From contig JAFMJU010000019.1 of assembly GCA_017853285.1 (NCBI GenBank), forward strand, positions 1 through 15,507: 15,507 nt of DNA, in the 5' to 3' direction. Positions 1-6,703 of the stretch are shown one piece after another (position 1 is the stretch's first letter; every line of letters begins with the position of its first letter). The stretch comes from Gemmataceae bacterium (GTDB lineage: Bacteria; Planctomycetota; Planctomycetia; Gemmatales; Gemmataceae). Below the pieces are notes generated by a model. The model did no database searches, was not told where the DNA came from, and was given only the letters and a program-made list of their open reading frames with translations. The translations under genes and the position numbers were made by a program.

Positions 1-354
1 CCCATCCAGCACACGACCCAACTCACGCTTGGCCAGATAAACACGACGGCCCGGACGGCTGTCGCGACGGATCATACGGATGACCTTCTCGCCCTCGGCA
101 CCATACTTCAGGTACACGCGGAGAGTGAGCTTGCCGGCGCCAATCTCGGACTCGGGGACCTCGGTGAAGGTGGAGTGGCCATGGTCATCGGGCACAGACT
201 TGCCGACCTGATAATCCAAAATAAAGCCTTCCTCACGCAAGACCCGGGCGATACCGGCCTTGAGCTTGGTGGCGGGCATGTCCACCGCCGGGCGTTCCAC
301 TTGGTTGGCATTTCGCACGCGGGTCAACATGTCCGCGATCGTGTCGGTCATCAT
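1..354 (-). CDS. rpsH: 30S ribosomal protein S8 (3' end cut off by window edge)
   Basis: S8 is a primary 16S rRNA-binding protein of the small-subunit platform. The first 118 codons are visible, starting MMTDTIADMLTRVRNA. This is the typical S8 opening (TDPIADMLTRIRNA), followed by KLKAGIARVLREEGFI and, near the edge, KVIRMIRRDSRPGRRVY, which matches the S8 family pattern. The frame is open to base 1, and the usual length of about 130-140 residues means roughly 15-20 codons lie outside. Two tandem ATGs (354 and 351) are possible starts. A GGAG lies about 11 bases upstream of the first. It follows rpsN after 37 bases, the canonical spc order. In E. coli S8 represses the spc operon by binding mRNA near rplE; I did not find a convincing counterpart site here. 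Confidence 0.95.
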   Translation of the reverse strand, partial: MMTDTIADMLTRVRNANQVERPAVDMPATKLKAGIARVLREEGFILDYQVGKSVPDDHGHSTFTEVPESEIGAGKLTLRVYLKYGAEGEKVIRMIRRDSRPGRRVYLAKRELGRVLDG

Positions 355-391
355 GGCTCAACAGACTCCAATATCCCTGATCGATGCGGTG

Positions 392-652
392 TTACCAGCT
401 TGCCTTGCGCACACCGGGAATGAGGCCCTCGCTGGCCAAATTCCGGAAACAGATGCGGCAGATGCCGAACTTGCGATAGACGGCGCGGGGGCGGCCACAG
501 AGGCGGCAACGCATCCGGATGCGGATACGCTCACGGGGAGCCATCACCTTGCTGGCCTGGCGATCCTCAGGCTTCTTCTGGATTTCCTTGTGGTGCTGCT
601 CGAGGCGGGCGAGCGCCTTTCTGAAACCCGCGTTCTTGCCGTCGGTGGCCAT
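392..652 (-). CDS. rpsN: 30S ribosomal protein S14, zinc-binding type
   Basis: S14 binds 16S rRNA in the head of the small subunit. The protein has 86 residues and carries two CxxC pairs (C49/C52 and C65/C68) in RCRLCGRPRAVYRKFGICRI, which is the zinc-ribbon, or type Z, S14. The C-terminus GLIPGVRKASW is the family's standard ending. Type Z proteins are usually about 61 residues. This one has roughly 25 extra N-terminal residues, rich in K, H and Q, that look more like the long zinc-free form. I chose the ATG at 652 because the conserved part follows and GGAG/AGGA motifs lie just upstream; the further-upstream frame runs into the intergenic gap. It sits 77 bases after rplE and 37 before rpsH. 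Confidence 0.93.
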   Translation of the reverse strand: MATDGKNAGFRKALARLEQHHKEIQKKPEDRQASKVMAPRERIRIRMRCRLCGRPRAVYRKFGICRICFRNLASEGLIPGVRKASW

Positions 653-723
653 GTTCCTGTACTCTCCGCTGCCTTCCGCTGTGCCAAATCCTGATTGTAA
701 CGCGCCCAGATGAATCCCGCGCC

Positions 724-739
724 CCGGGATCAATCCCGG
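724..739 (-). other. small inverted repeat across the rplE stop codon
   Basis: CCGGGAT and ATCCCGG form a perfect 7-bp inverted repeat with a 2-base centre, realistically a 6-bp stem with a 4-base loop. The TGA stop of rplE lies at its centre. It has no T-run, so it is not an obvious terminator. It could be an mRNA processing or translation-coupling structure, or chance in GC-rich DNA. Confidence 0.35.
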
Positions 740-1269
740 AAAGGCATGCCAAAGGCACGCAGCAATTCGCGGGCCTCGTCATCCTTGGTGATGGAGGTGA
801 CAATGGTCACATCCAGACCCTGCGTGAAGGTGATCTTGTCCGGGTTGATTTCGGGGAAAACGGCCTGTTCGGTCAGACCCATGCTGAAGTTGCCGTTCCC
901 GTCGAAACTGCGGGGATTCACACCCCGGAAGTCGCGGATACGGGGAAGGGCCAAATTGATCAGGCGGTCGAGGAACTCGTACATCCGCTTGCCGCGCAAA
1001 GTCACGCGGCAGCCGATCTCGTTCCCCTGGCGCAGCCGGAAACCCGACACGGCCTGACGGGCCTTGGTTACCTGAGGACGCTGCCCGGCAATCTGGCCGA
1101 GCTGCTCAGCGGCTTGCTCCATGCGGGATTTCTCCTGCAGGGCCTTGCCGACGCCCATGTTCAACACAATTTTCTGAAGCTTTGGCAGACTATTGACATT
1201 CGTCCGACCCAGCTTTTTGGCCAGGACGGGAACGATCTCACTGCGGTACTTCTCCAAAAGCCGAGCCAT
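730..1269 (-). CDS. rplE: 50S ribosomal protein L5
   Basis: L5 binds 5S rRNA and helps form the central protuberance of the large subunit, contacting P-site tRNA. The 179-residue length is typical. Family landmarks in order: KLQKIVLNMGVG near the N-terminus, RPQVTKARQAVSGFRLRQG, GCRVTLRGKRMYEFLDRLIN, LPRIRDFRGV, and the C-terminal GLDVTIVTSITKDDEARELL followed by FGMPF. The start is the ATG at 1269, with a GGAGG about 11 bases upstream that lies just beyond the rplX stop. It is 20 bases downstream of rplX, so translation is probably coupled. An inverted repeat spans its stop codon, and 77 bases separate it from rpsN, the largest gap in the spc half. Confidence 0.97.
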   Translation of the reverse strand: MARLLEKYRSEIVPVLAKKLGRTNVNSLPKLQKIVLNMGVGKALQEKSRMEQAAEQLGQIAGQRPQVTKARQAVSGFRLRQGNEIGCRVTLRGKRMYEFLDRLINLALPRIRDFRGVNPRSFDGNGNFSMGLTEQAVFPEINPDKITFTQGLDVTIVTSITKDDEARELLRAFGMPFRD

Positions 1270-1289
1270 CGGAACTCACCCCTCCAGGG

Positions 1290-1652
1290 TCACTTCGCCG
1301 CGTACTTGGGGTTCGCCTTGGCGATCACGCGCAAGACTCCGGAGCGACCGGCCTTCTTGCACCCCTTGCAGACCAATTGTTTCACGCCGTCGGCGGTGTA
1401 GGCGACACCGGTGCGGGCACCCTTCTTGCAGGATGCGCAGTAAAGCTGCACATTGCTGCAATCCACGGGCAATTCCACCGAAAGACGGCCGCCCTGGGTG
1501 TTCTTGCCGGGGCGAACATGCTTGTAGGTGCGGTTCACACCCTCGACCACCAGTTTGCCCTTGGAGGGGATGGTGCGCAGAACCTTGTGAGGCTTGTTGT
1601 CCCGGTTGTCACCGGCGATCACAACGACCAGATCGCCTTTTCTGATGCTCAT
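1290..1652 (-). CDS. rplX: 50S ribosomal protein L24 with zinc-ribbon cysteines
   Basis: L24 is an early assembly-initiator protein that binds the 5' part of 23S rRNA. The protein has 120 residues. The N-terminal KOW segment is clear (IRKGDLVVVIAGDNRDNKPHKVLR), followed by VVEGVNRTYKHVRP. The C-terminal half carries two cysteine pairs, C72/C75 and C95/C98, spaced like the zinc ribbon found in some bacterial L24 proteins; a fifth cysteine, C65, lies nearby. The ATG at 1652 has GGGAG six bases upstream. It lies 36 bases after rplN and 20 before rplE, the canonical order. Confidence 0.96.
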   Translation of the reverse strand: MSIRKGDLVVVIAGDNRDNKPHKVLRTIPSKGKLVVEGVNRTYKHVRPGKNTQGGRLSVELPVDCSNVQLYCASCKKGARTGVAYTADGVKQLVCKGCKKAGRSGVLRVIAKANPKYAAK

Positions 1653-1688
1653 GACTTGCTCCCTTGGATCGATCGCGGCCGGACCGGA

Positions 1689-2057
1689 TCAGACCACTTC
1701 CTCCGACAGGTTGGTGATCTTAGCGAAGGCCTTCTCGCGCAACTCGCGGGCGACGGCCCCGAAAATGCGGGTGCCCATGGGCTCATCTTCCTTGTTCAGG
1801 AGGACGATGGCATTGCGGTCGAAACGAACATAAGTTCCGTCGGCCCGACGGGTCGCCTTCTTGCAACGGACAACCACACCGCGCACAACCTGGCCCTGCT
1901 TCACATCACCGCCCGGATTGGCCTTCTTGACGCTGGCGATGATGACATCACCAAGGCCGGCGTAGCGCTTGCGGGTACCACCCAGCACCTTGACGCACAT
2001 GCATTCCTTGGCGCCGGAGTTGTCCGCCACATCGATATAGGTGTACATCTGGATCAT
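1689..2057 (-). CDS. rplN: 50S ribosomal protein L14
   Basis: L14 binds 23S rRNA at the subunit interface and takes part in an intersubunit bridge. The protein has exactly the usual 122 residues. It opens MIQMYTYIDVADNSGAKE and contains KVLGGTRKRYAGLGDVI, GQVVRGVVVRCKK and the C-terminal stretch GTRIFGAVARELREKAF, all family hallmarks. The start is the ATG at 2057. The Shine-Dalgarno sequence is weak (GAGAG about 8 bases upstream), so initiation may rely partly on coupling to rpsQ, 30 bases upstream. It is followed by rplX after 36 bases. Confidence 0.97.
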   Translation of the reverse strand: MIQMYTYIDVADNSGAKECMCVKVLGGTRKRYAGLGDVIIASVKKANPGGDVKQGQVVRGVVVRCKKATRRADGTYVRFDRNAIVLLNKEDEPMGTRIFGAVARELREKAFAKITNLSEEVV

Positions 2058-2087
2058 TGATCAATCTCTCAGCAAGTGGTCCACGCG

Positions 2088-2405
2088 TCAGGAGGCGGCA
2101 ACCTCGCCCAGATTGCTGCCAGCGGCGCGCTTCACCACGCGGACAAGACGCCAGCTCTTGGTTTTGGAAATAGGACGGGTTTCCATGCATTCGACGGTGT
2201 CGCCCACCTTCGCATCATTCTGCTCGTCATGGGCGATCAGAACCGTCCGGCGGCGGATGATCTTGCCGTAACGGGGATGTGGCACCTGACGGGGAACCTC
2301 GACACGGCAAGATTTTTGCATCTTGTCGCTGGTCACCACACCAATCACGGTGCGACGCTCGTTCCGATTGGAATCGGCCTTGGGGGCCGCTGCTTTGTCC
2401 GCCAT
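2088..2405 (-). CDS. rpsQ: 30S ribosomal protein S17
   Basis: S17 is an OB-fold primary 16S rRNA-binding protein of the small-subunit body. The core starts at about residue 16 (RRTVIGVVTSDKMQKSCRVE) and continues through HPRYGKIIRRRTVLIAHDE and VGDTVECMETRPISKTKSW. It has 105 residues, against about 85 in E. coli. The extra length is an Ala/Lys-rich N-terminus of about 15 residues and a short C-terminal tail after the RLVRVVKR strand. The ATG at 2405 has AGAGG six bases upstream. Gaps to rpmC (38) and rplN (30) fit one transcript. Confidence 0.96.
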   Translation of the reverse strand: MADKAAAPKADSNRNERRTVIGVVTSDKMQKSCRVEVPRQVPHPRYGKIIRRRTVLIAHDEQNDAKVGDTVECMETRPISKTKSWRLVRVVKRAAGSNLGEVAAS

Positions 2406-2443
2406 CTCAAACCTCTAGTCTGAACCTGTTTCCGTCGAAACGA

Positions 2444-2845
2444 TTATTTCTTGGCCGACCCGGCCTTGCCCTTGGACTTCTCAGCCTTGGGCTTGCCCTT
2501 GGCCTTGCGTTCGGTGGCAGCCTGACGGGCCTTCTCGTTCTGCTCGATCAACTGCCGGCGGGCTTGGGTGGCGGCCTTCAAGCCATCCACACGAGCCTTC
2601 CTGGCGGTATCGTTAGCAGCCTTGGCGGCGGCTTGACCATCGTGCACGACCTTCTCATGCAGGATGGTTTTCAGACGGGCAAGAGCCCGCCGGGCCGCCA
2701 ACAGCTCGCTAGTCGCGCTCAGCCGGTTGGTGGCCTGCTGCATGCGCAGGTCAACGATGCGCCGGGCGAGATCCGCAAGCAGCATGCGACGCTGCTCGTC
2801 ACCGAGCGAGCGCATTGCCTGGGCTTTCCAACTCTTGTCCGCCAT
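2444..2845 (-). CDS. rpmC: 50S ribosomal protein L29 with long basic C-terminal extension
   Basis: L29 sits near the exit of the peptide tunnel beside L23. It is identified by position (between rplP and rpsQ) and by its helical hairpin: residues about 22-65 contain LADLARRIVDLRMQQA, then ARRALARLKTILHEK, matching the family's ELRFQLA and RRxIARIKTVLxE helices. L29 is normally about 65 residues. This protein has 133, because a tail of nearly 70 residues follows, rich in Ala, Lys, Arg and Gln and ending in a KGKPKAEKSKGKAG-like run. The tail looks helical, then disordered. The ATG at 2845 was chosen because upstream in-frame sequence overlaps rplP and lacks L29 character; GGAG lies 10 bases before it. 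An additional N-terminal segment of about 20 residues is also present. Confidence 0.88.
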   Translation of the reverse strand: MADKSWKAQAMRSLGDEQRRMLLADLARRIVDLRMQQATNRLSATSELLAARRALARLKTILHEKVVHDGQAAAKAANDTARKARVDGLKAATQARRQLIEQNEKARQAATERKAKGKPKAEKSKGKAGSAKK

Positions 2846-2891
2846 GGTCCTGAAACTCCAACCCGTTCCCGATGAATCCGGCCGCCGACGA

Positions 2892-3314
2892 TCAACCCAC
2901 GGAAGGCTTCCGGGTGACGAAACGGCACTTGTAAGGCATCTTGTAGGCAACCTTGGCCAAGGCGACCCTGGCGGTGGCCTCGGGCACGCCGCCCAGCTCG
3001 AAAAGCACCATGCCGGGCTTCAACACAGCCGCCCAGAATTCCGGCTCACCCTTGCCCTTACCCATACGGGTTTCCAAGGGGATGGCGGTGACGGACTTGT
3101 GCGGGAAGACGCGTATGAACATCTTGCCCTCGCCACGGATGGCGTGGGCCAGAGTGATACGACCGGCCTCGATCGTCTGGGCGCTCAGCCAGCCACCCTC
3201 AAGGGTTTGCAGGCCGTATTCGCCGTAAGAGACCGTGTTGCCCCGGCAGGCGTTACCTTTTACCTTGCCGCGCTGGCTTTTTCGAAACTTTACCCGTTTG
3301 GGCATGAGAGCCAT
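2892..3314 (-). CDS. rplP: 50S ribosomal protein L16
   Basis: L16 binds 23S rRNA near the A site and is needed for late large-subunit assembly. The 140-residue protein opens MALMPKRVKFRKSQRGKVKG and contains GEYGLQTLEGGWLSAQTIEA, IRVFPHKSV, the invariant ETRMGKGKGEPEFW, and KPGMVLFELGGVPEATAR. The ATG at 3314 has AGGAG seven bases upstream. A second in-frame ATG at 3305 is possible. Either start lies inside the end of rpsC, giving a 62- or 53-base overlap in a different frame, which is long for ribosomal genes; in E. coli these genes are separated. Confidence 0.96.
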   Translation of the reverse strand: MALMPKRVKFRKSQRGKVKGNACRGNTVSYGEYGLQTLEGGWLSAQTIEAGRITLAHAIRGEGKMFIRVFPHKSVTAIPLETRMGKGKGEPEFWAAVLKPGMVLFELGGVPEATARVALAKVAYKMPYKCRFVTRKPSVG

Positions 3315-3972
3315 CGCTCTTCTCCTCTGTCAGGTAGTCGCCGTTGTTGACCCACACCTTGATACCGATGTTTCCCTGGGCGGTGGATGCCTCGGAGAAA
3401 CCGTAATTCACTTTGGCGCGAAGGGTGCTGAGGGGAATCGACCCCAGCATGCCACTCTCGCAGCGGGCCATTTCCGCCCCGCCCAAACGGCCAGACAATT
3501 GGATGCGAACGCCACGCGCACCACCACCCATGGTGGTTTCCATGGACCGCTTCAGGGTGCGGCGGAAGCTCTGCCGCTTCTCGAGCTGATCGGCGATATC
3601 CTCGGCCACCAATTGGGCATCGACCTGAGGATTGGCCACTTCGACCGTTTTGACATCAATCAGGCGGTTGGTGAGATTTTGAAGCTGGTTGGTCAGCTCC
3701 TCGACCTTGGCACCCTTGGGCCCGATGATGACACCCACCTTGGCGGCGCTGATGGTGACAATCACCTTCTCGCGGGTGCGCTCGATACGCACGCTCGAAA
3801 TGCGAGCATCGCGGTAGTTTTTCTTGATGTGCCGACGGATCTTCTGGTCTTCGACCAGCAGATCGGGATATTCCCTCTTGGTGGCGCTCCAGTGGCTCTT
3901 CCAGTCGAGCTTGACGCCATTCTCAAGGGTCACCCCGGTCCGGAAACCGTTCGGATTGACCTTCTGACCCAT
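3253..3972 (-). CDS. rpsC: 30S ribosomal protein S3
   Basis: S3 lies at the mRNA entry channel of the small subunit. The 239-residue protein starts MGQKVNPNGFRTGVT. A KH domain is visible as VGVIIGPKGAKVEELT (residues about 79-95), and the C-terminal domain as GARGVRIQLSGRLGGAEMAR and GSIPLSTLRAKVNYGFSEA, then IGIKVWV. The last 35 or so residues are a basic tail of low complexity. The final 20 are read from DNA that also encodes the first residues of L16. The ATG at 3972 is preferred to a further-upstream start because MGQK is the family start and GGAGG lies 9 bases before it. Confidence 0.97.
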   Translation of the reverse strand: MGQKVNPNGFRTGVTLENGVKLDWKSHWSATKREYPDLLVEDQKIRRHIKKNYRDARISSVRIERTREKVIVTISAAKVGVIIGPKGAKVEELTNQLQNLTNRLIDVKTVEVANPQVDAQLVAEDIADQLEKRQSFRRTLKRSMETTMGGGARGVRIQLSGRLGGAEMARCESGMLGSIPLSTLRAKVNYGFSEASTAQGNIGIKVWVNNGDYLTEEKSDGSHAQTGKVSKKPARQGKR

Positions 3973-4032
3973 CAGACCACCCCTCCAACTCGGACACCCC
4001 ACCGGCGTCCGCGATTAGTCACTATTTGACGA

Positions 4033-4389
4033 TTAGAAACCCAGGCCCACATGGATGTGGGAAAGGCGCTTCATGATCGGGTAGGCACTGCCCCGGGCGC
4101 GGGGCATGCTGCGCTTGAGAACCGGGCCGCCGTCCACACGGGACTCGACAACCACCAGCTCCTCGACATCCTCGATTTCCTTGAACCGGGCGTTGCCAAC
4201 GGCGCTCTTCAGCACCTTCTCCATCAGCCGCGCGCTGCGGGTGATCTCGAAGGAAAGCAATTGAAGAGCCTCGTCGGCGGTTTTGCCGCGGATCAGATCG
4301 GCGTAGAGGCGGATCTTGCGGGGGGACATGCCGGCATACCGGTAGGTCGCCCGCGCCAGAACCCTGTCTTCTTGTTTCTTGCCGCTCAT
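4033..4389 (-). CDS. rplV: 50S ribosomal protein L22
   Basis: L22 binds all domains of 23S rRNA and lines the peptide exit tunnel with a beta-hairpin. The 118-residue protein shows ATYRYAGMSPRKIRLYADLI and RGKTADEALQLLSF near the N-terminus, LMEKVLKSAVGNARF in the middle, and a C-terminal loop with RSMPRARGSAYPI that forms the tunnel hairpin, ending in HIHVGLGF. The ATG at 4389 has GGAG seven bases upstream. It lies 48 bases after rpsS and 60 before rpsC. Confidence 0.97.
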   Translation of the reverse strand: MSGKKQEDRVLARATYRYAGMSPRKIRLYADLIRGKTADEALQLLSFEITRSARLMEKVLKSAVGNARFKEIEDVEELVVVESRVDGGPVLKRSMPRARGSAYPIMKRLSHIHVGLGF

Positions 4390-4437
4390 CTCTCAACTCT
4401 CCACTCCGCCGGGCAACCGGCGTGCAGGTTCCGTGTC

Positions 4438-4716
4438 TTACTTACCGGCAGCCTTGGACTTGCCGGTGTGCCCGCGGAAGGTGCGGGTGGGCGAAAACTC
4501 ACCCAGCTTGTGCCCGACCATGTCCTCGGTCGCGTAAACCTTGATAAACTGCTTGCCGTTGTGAACCAGGAAGGTCAGTCCCACGAAGTCGGGAATGATC
4601 GTGCAATCACGGGCCCAGGTCTTGATAGGGTCGCGGTTCCCCTTGGCCTTGAGCTTCTCGACCTTCTCGAGCAGGCGCAGGTCAACGTAAGGACCCTTTT
4701 TCAGCGATCTTCCCAT
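4438..4716 (-). CDS. rpsS: 30S ribosomal protein S19
   Basis: S19 binds 16S rRNA in the head with S13. The protein has the standard 92 residues: MGRSLKKGPYVDLRLLEKVE, then IKTWARDCTIIPDFVGLTF, VHNGKQFIKVYATEDMVGHK, and LGEFSPTRTFRGHTGKSK. The ATG at 4716 is fixed by the family start. Its only good Shine-Dalgarno sequence (GGAGG at 4739-4743) is 22 bases away, but a small hairpin between them could shorten the distance to 7. An out-of-frame ATG lies just upstream at 4723. It is 65 bases downstream of rplB. Confidence 0.97.
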   Translation of the reverse strand: MGRSLKKGPYVDLRLLEKVEKLKAKGNRDPIKTWARDCTIIPDFVGLTFLVHNGKQFIKVYATEDMVGHKLGEFSPTRTFRGHTGKSKAAGK

Positions 4717-4743
4717 CAGTCATGCGGCCTAGGGCCGCCCTCC
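4717..4743 (-). promoter_or_regulatory. candidate hairpin-bridged ribosome binding site of rpsS
   Basis: On the coding strand the order is GGAGG, then GCGGCC-CTA-GGCCGC (a perfect 6-bp hairpin with a 3-base loop), then seven bases (ATGACTG), then the S19 ATG. Without the hairpin the GGAGG is too far away to act. With the hairpin folded the spacing becomes normal. The structure is seen in the sequence; the role is inferred. Confidence 0.45.
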
Positions 4744-4781
4744 AACCTGCCGTGTCTTGCGAACCGTATCCCTTAAATTGA

Positions 4782-5636
4782 TCAACTGCTCAAGCCGCGA
4801 GGACCGGGACGGCGGCGACGGATAATCGCCTTGTTGCCGGGCTTCCTCTTCTTGCGGGTCTTTCCACCCTTGGCGAGCACGCCGGTGGGGGAGCAGGGGT
4901 GACGGCCACCAGCGGTGCGCCCTTCACCACCACCCATCGGGTGGTTCACCGGGTTCATCGAAACGCCGCGGTTGTGCGGCTTGCGACCCAACCAGCGCTT
5001 GCGACCCGCCTTGCCCAGGCTGATGTTCATGTGGTCGGCATTACCAAGCACACCGATGGTGGCGCGGCAGTCCGAGGGAACACGACGCATTTCACCGCTG
5101 GGCAGGGTGACCTGAGCCCATTTGCCCTCACGGGCAGTCAACACGGCCGAGCAACCGGCAGACCGAGCCATTTGGCCGCCACGACCGGGCTGCAGCTCGA
5201 TGTTATGAACCGACATGCCCAAGGGGACCTTGCGGAGCGGGAGGCAATTGCCGACTTTGGGCTCAGCCGATTCCCCGGATTCCACCTTATCGCCAGCCTT
5301 GAGGCCCTGCGGGGCGAGAATGTAGCTCTTGGTGCCGTTGGCATATTCGACGAGGGCGATGCGGGCGGAGCGGTTGGGATCGTACTCGATGGCGATCACA
5401 TTGGCGACAACGCCGTCGATGGATCGCTTGAAGTCGATCAGGCGGTAGCGACGCTTGTGGCCACCCCCGCGAAACCGTGTGGTGATGATGCCCTGATTGT
5501 TACGGCCGCCGCTCTTGACCAGCGGGCGGAGCAACGATTTTTCCGGTTTGCGCCGACGATCAGTCAACTCGGAGAAGTCGCTGACCGACATCTGCCGCCT
5601 GCCTGGCGTCACCGGTTTGAATTGCCTGACTCCCAT
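4782..5636 (-). CDS. rplB: 50S ribosomal protein L2
   Basis: L2 is a core large-subunit protein near the peptidyl transferase centre, needed for subunit joining. The 284-residue protein has all family blocks: RNNQGIITTRFRGGGHKRRY, YDPNRSARIALVEYANG, GNCLPLRKVPLGMSVHNIE, RSAGCSAVLTAREG, and the C-terminal GRKRWLGRKPHNRGVSMNP followed by VNHPMGGGEGRTAGG. The highly conserved His in that last block (H232) is present. The residue before it is Asn (AAC) rather than the common Asp, and the usual second His is Met. The start is the ATG at 5636, seven bases after AGGAG; a TTG at 5642 is less likely. It is 30 bases downstream of rplW. Confidence 0.97.
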   Translation of the reverse strand: MGVRQFKPVTPGRRQMSVSDFSELTDRRRKPEKSLLRPLVKSGGRNNQGIITTRFRGGGHKRRYRLIDFKRSIDGVVANVIAIEYDPNRSARIALVEYANGTKSYILAPQGLKAGDKVESGESAEPKVGNCLPLRKVPLGMSVHNIELQPGRGGQMARSAGCSAVLTAREGKWAQVTLPSGEMRRVPSDCRATIGVLGNADHMNISLGKAGRKRWLGRKPHNRGVSMNPVNHPMGGGEGRTAGGRHPCSPTGVLAKGGKTRKKRKPGNKAIIRRRRPGPRGLSS

Positions 5637-5666
5637 CCCCAATCTCCTATTTGGCCGTCAAACGGC

Positions 5667-5996
5667 TCAGAACAATTCGATAGGCTTGCTGTTCACATCC
5701 AAGGTGACATACGCCTTCTTCCAGTTGGCCAGACGGCCCATCCGGAAGCGATACGAGCGGGTCTTGCCCCGGCAGTTCATGGTGCGAACATGCTTGACAG
5801 TCACACCGAAGAGCACCTCGGCGGCCTTCTTGATCTCGGGCTTGGTGGCCCAAGGATTCACCTGGAAGGCATAGGTGCGGCCGGTCTCGGCCATGGCGTT
5901 CATCTTCTCGGTAACCAGCGGCGCCACGATCACCTGATGGGGATCGAGGTTGGGACCGCAGGGTCGGAGAGCGGCGGGTTGCTTCTTGGTGGACAT
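5667..5996 (-). CDS. rplW: 50S ribosomal protein L23
   Basis: L23 sits at the tunnel exit and is the docking point for trigger factor and the signal recognition particle. The 109-residue protein shows QVIVAPLVTEKMNAM, then YAFQVNPWATKPEIKKAAEV, LFGVTVKHVRTMNCRGKTR and RLANWKKAYVTLD, matching the family throughout. About 18 residues precede the usual start of the core. The ATG at 5996 follows a GGAGG that overlaps the end of rplD, about 12 bases away, slightly long. It is 20 bases after rplD and 30 before rplB, as in other bacteria. Confidence 0.96.
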   Translation of the reverse strand: MSTKKQPAALRPCGPNLDPHQVIVAPLVTEKMNAMAETGRTYAFQVNPWATKPEIKKAAEVLFGVTVKHVRTMNCRGKTRSYRFRMGRLANWKKAYVTLDVNSKPIELF

Positions 5997-6016
5997 GTTC
6001 GTTTGTTTCCTCCGTC

Positions 6017-6703
6017 TCAGGCGCCGGCCTTGGCCTTGGCACCCTTCCGCAGGGCCTCCAGGGCGTCGCGGGTCAGAACCAGGCGCTTTTGGCGCATGAT
6101 GGTCAGGGCGTTGAATTCGTTGACGGGAAGGACGGCCACACCCTGGATGTTGCGGGAGGACAGCCACACCTTCTCGTTGGCCTTGTCCAGGCCAACCAGG
6201 CAAGTGACGCCCTCGATGCGCTTGTCGTATCCCTTGCCGACCACATCCTTCTTGCCGCGCAGATTGAGCGCGCCCAAGATCTTGCTCATGTGGCCAGTTT
6301 TGGCTTCCTGAAGATCCAGATTGTCAAGAATGACAGCTTCCTGATCCTGCAGCTTGCTGAGCACAGCCATGCGCGTGGCAGCCCGGACAGCCTTTTTGGG
6401 CATGTGGTATTCGTAATCGCGAGGCTTCGGCCCCTTGGCGGTACCGCCACCCACACGCTTGTTGGTTCGCTTGGTGCCGGCGCGGGCGCGGCCGGTGCCC
6501 TTTTGCCGGAAAATTTTCTTGGTGCTGCCGGCGACCTCGCCGCGGCGCAGGGTGGAGTGCGTGCCGGCCCGCTTGTTGGCGAGCTGCATCAGCACCACAT
6601 CGTGCAGGAGCTGGCGGTTAACCGTCCCGCCGAATTCGGCTGGATCGACCTGGACCGTCCCAACTTCCTTACCTTCGGTGTTCATCACCTTCAGGTTCAA
6701 CAT
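6017..6703 (-). CDS. rplD: 50S ribosomal protein L4
   Basis: L4 binds 23S rRNA and reaches into the exit tunnel. In E. coli it also represses its own S10 operon by attenuation and translational control. The 228-residue protein begins MLNLKVMNTEGKEVGTVQ. The long basic loop is clear: STKKIFRQKGTGRARAGTKR, then GGGTAKGPKPRDYEYHMPKK. The C-terminal domain contains VLPVNEFNALTIMRQKRLVL and ends in an Ala/Lys-rich tail. The ATG at 6703 follows GGGGTGAGG; the TTG at 6730 has less support. Normally rplC precedes rplD, but here 153 bases separate it from rpsJ and no L3 gene is present. Confidence 0.96.
   Translation of the reverse strand: MLNLKVMNTEGKEVGTVQVDPAEFGGTVNRQLLHDVVLMQLANKRAGTHSTLRRGEVAGSTKKIFRQKGTGRARAGTKRTNKRVGGGTAKGPKPRDYEYHMPKKAVRAATRMAVLSKLQDQEAVILDNLDLQEAKTGHMSKILGALNLRGKKDVVGKGYDKRIEGVTCLVGLDKANEKVWLSSRNIQGVAVLPVNEFNALTIMRQKRLVLTRDALEALRKGAKAKAGA

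Noticed and set aside
681..686. TGGCAC on the minus strand as part of a sigma-54 promoter
   Set aside because: The required GC element about 5 bases further on is absent (AAGG instead).
694..699. TACAAT on the minus strand as a -10 for rpsN
   Set aside because: It matches the consensus at five of six positions, but the -35 position at 17 bases is CGCGGG and no extended TG is present. Too weak to list.
3531..3560. Small palindrome around CCACCCATGGTGG in rpsC
   Set aside because: It encodes the Thr-Met-Gly-Gly-Gly stretch expected in S3, and a short stem in Gly codons is explained by composition.
4899..6311. 470-codon open frame on the plus strand
   Set aside because: It runs antisense to rplB, rplW and part of rplD, which are certain. 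Its protein shows no family pattern, and long antisense frames are common opposite GC-rich genes.
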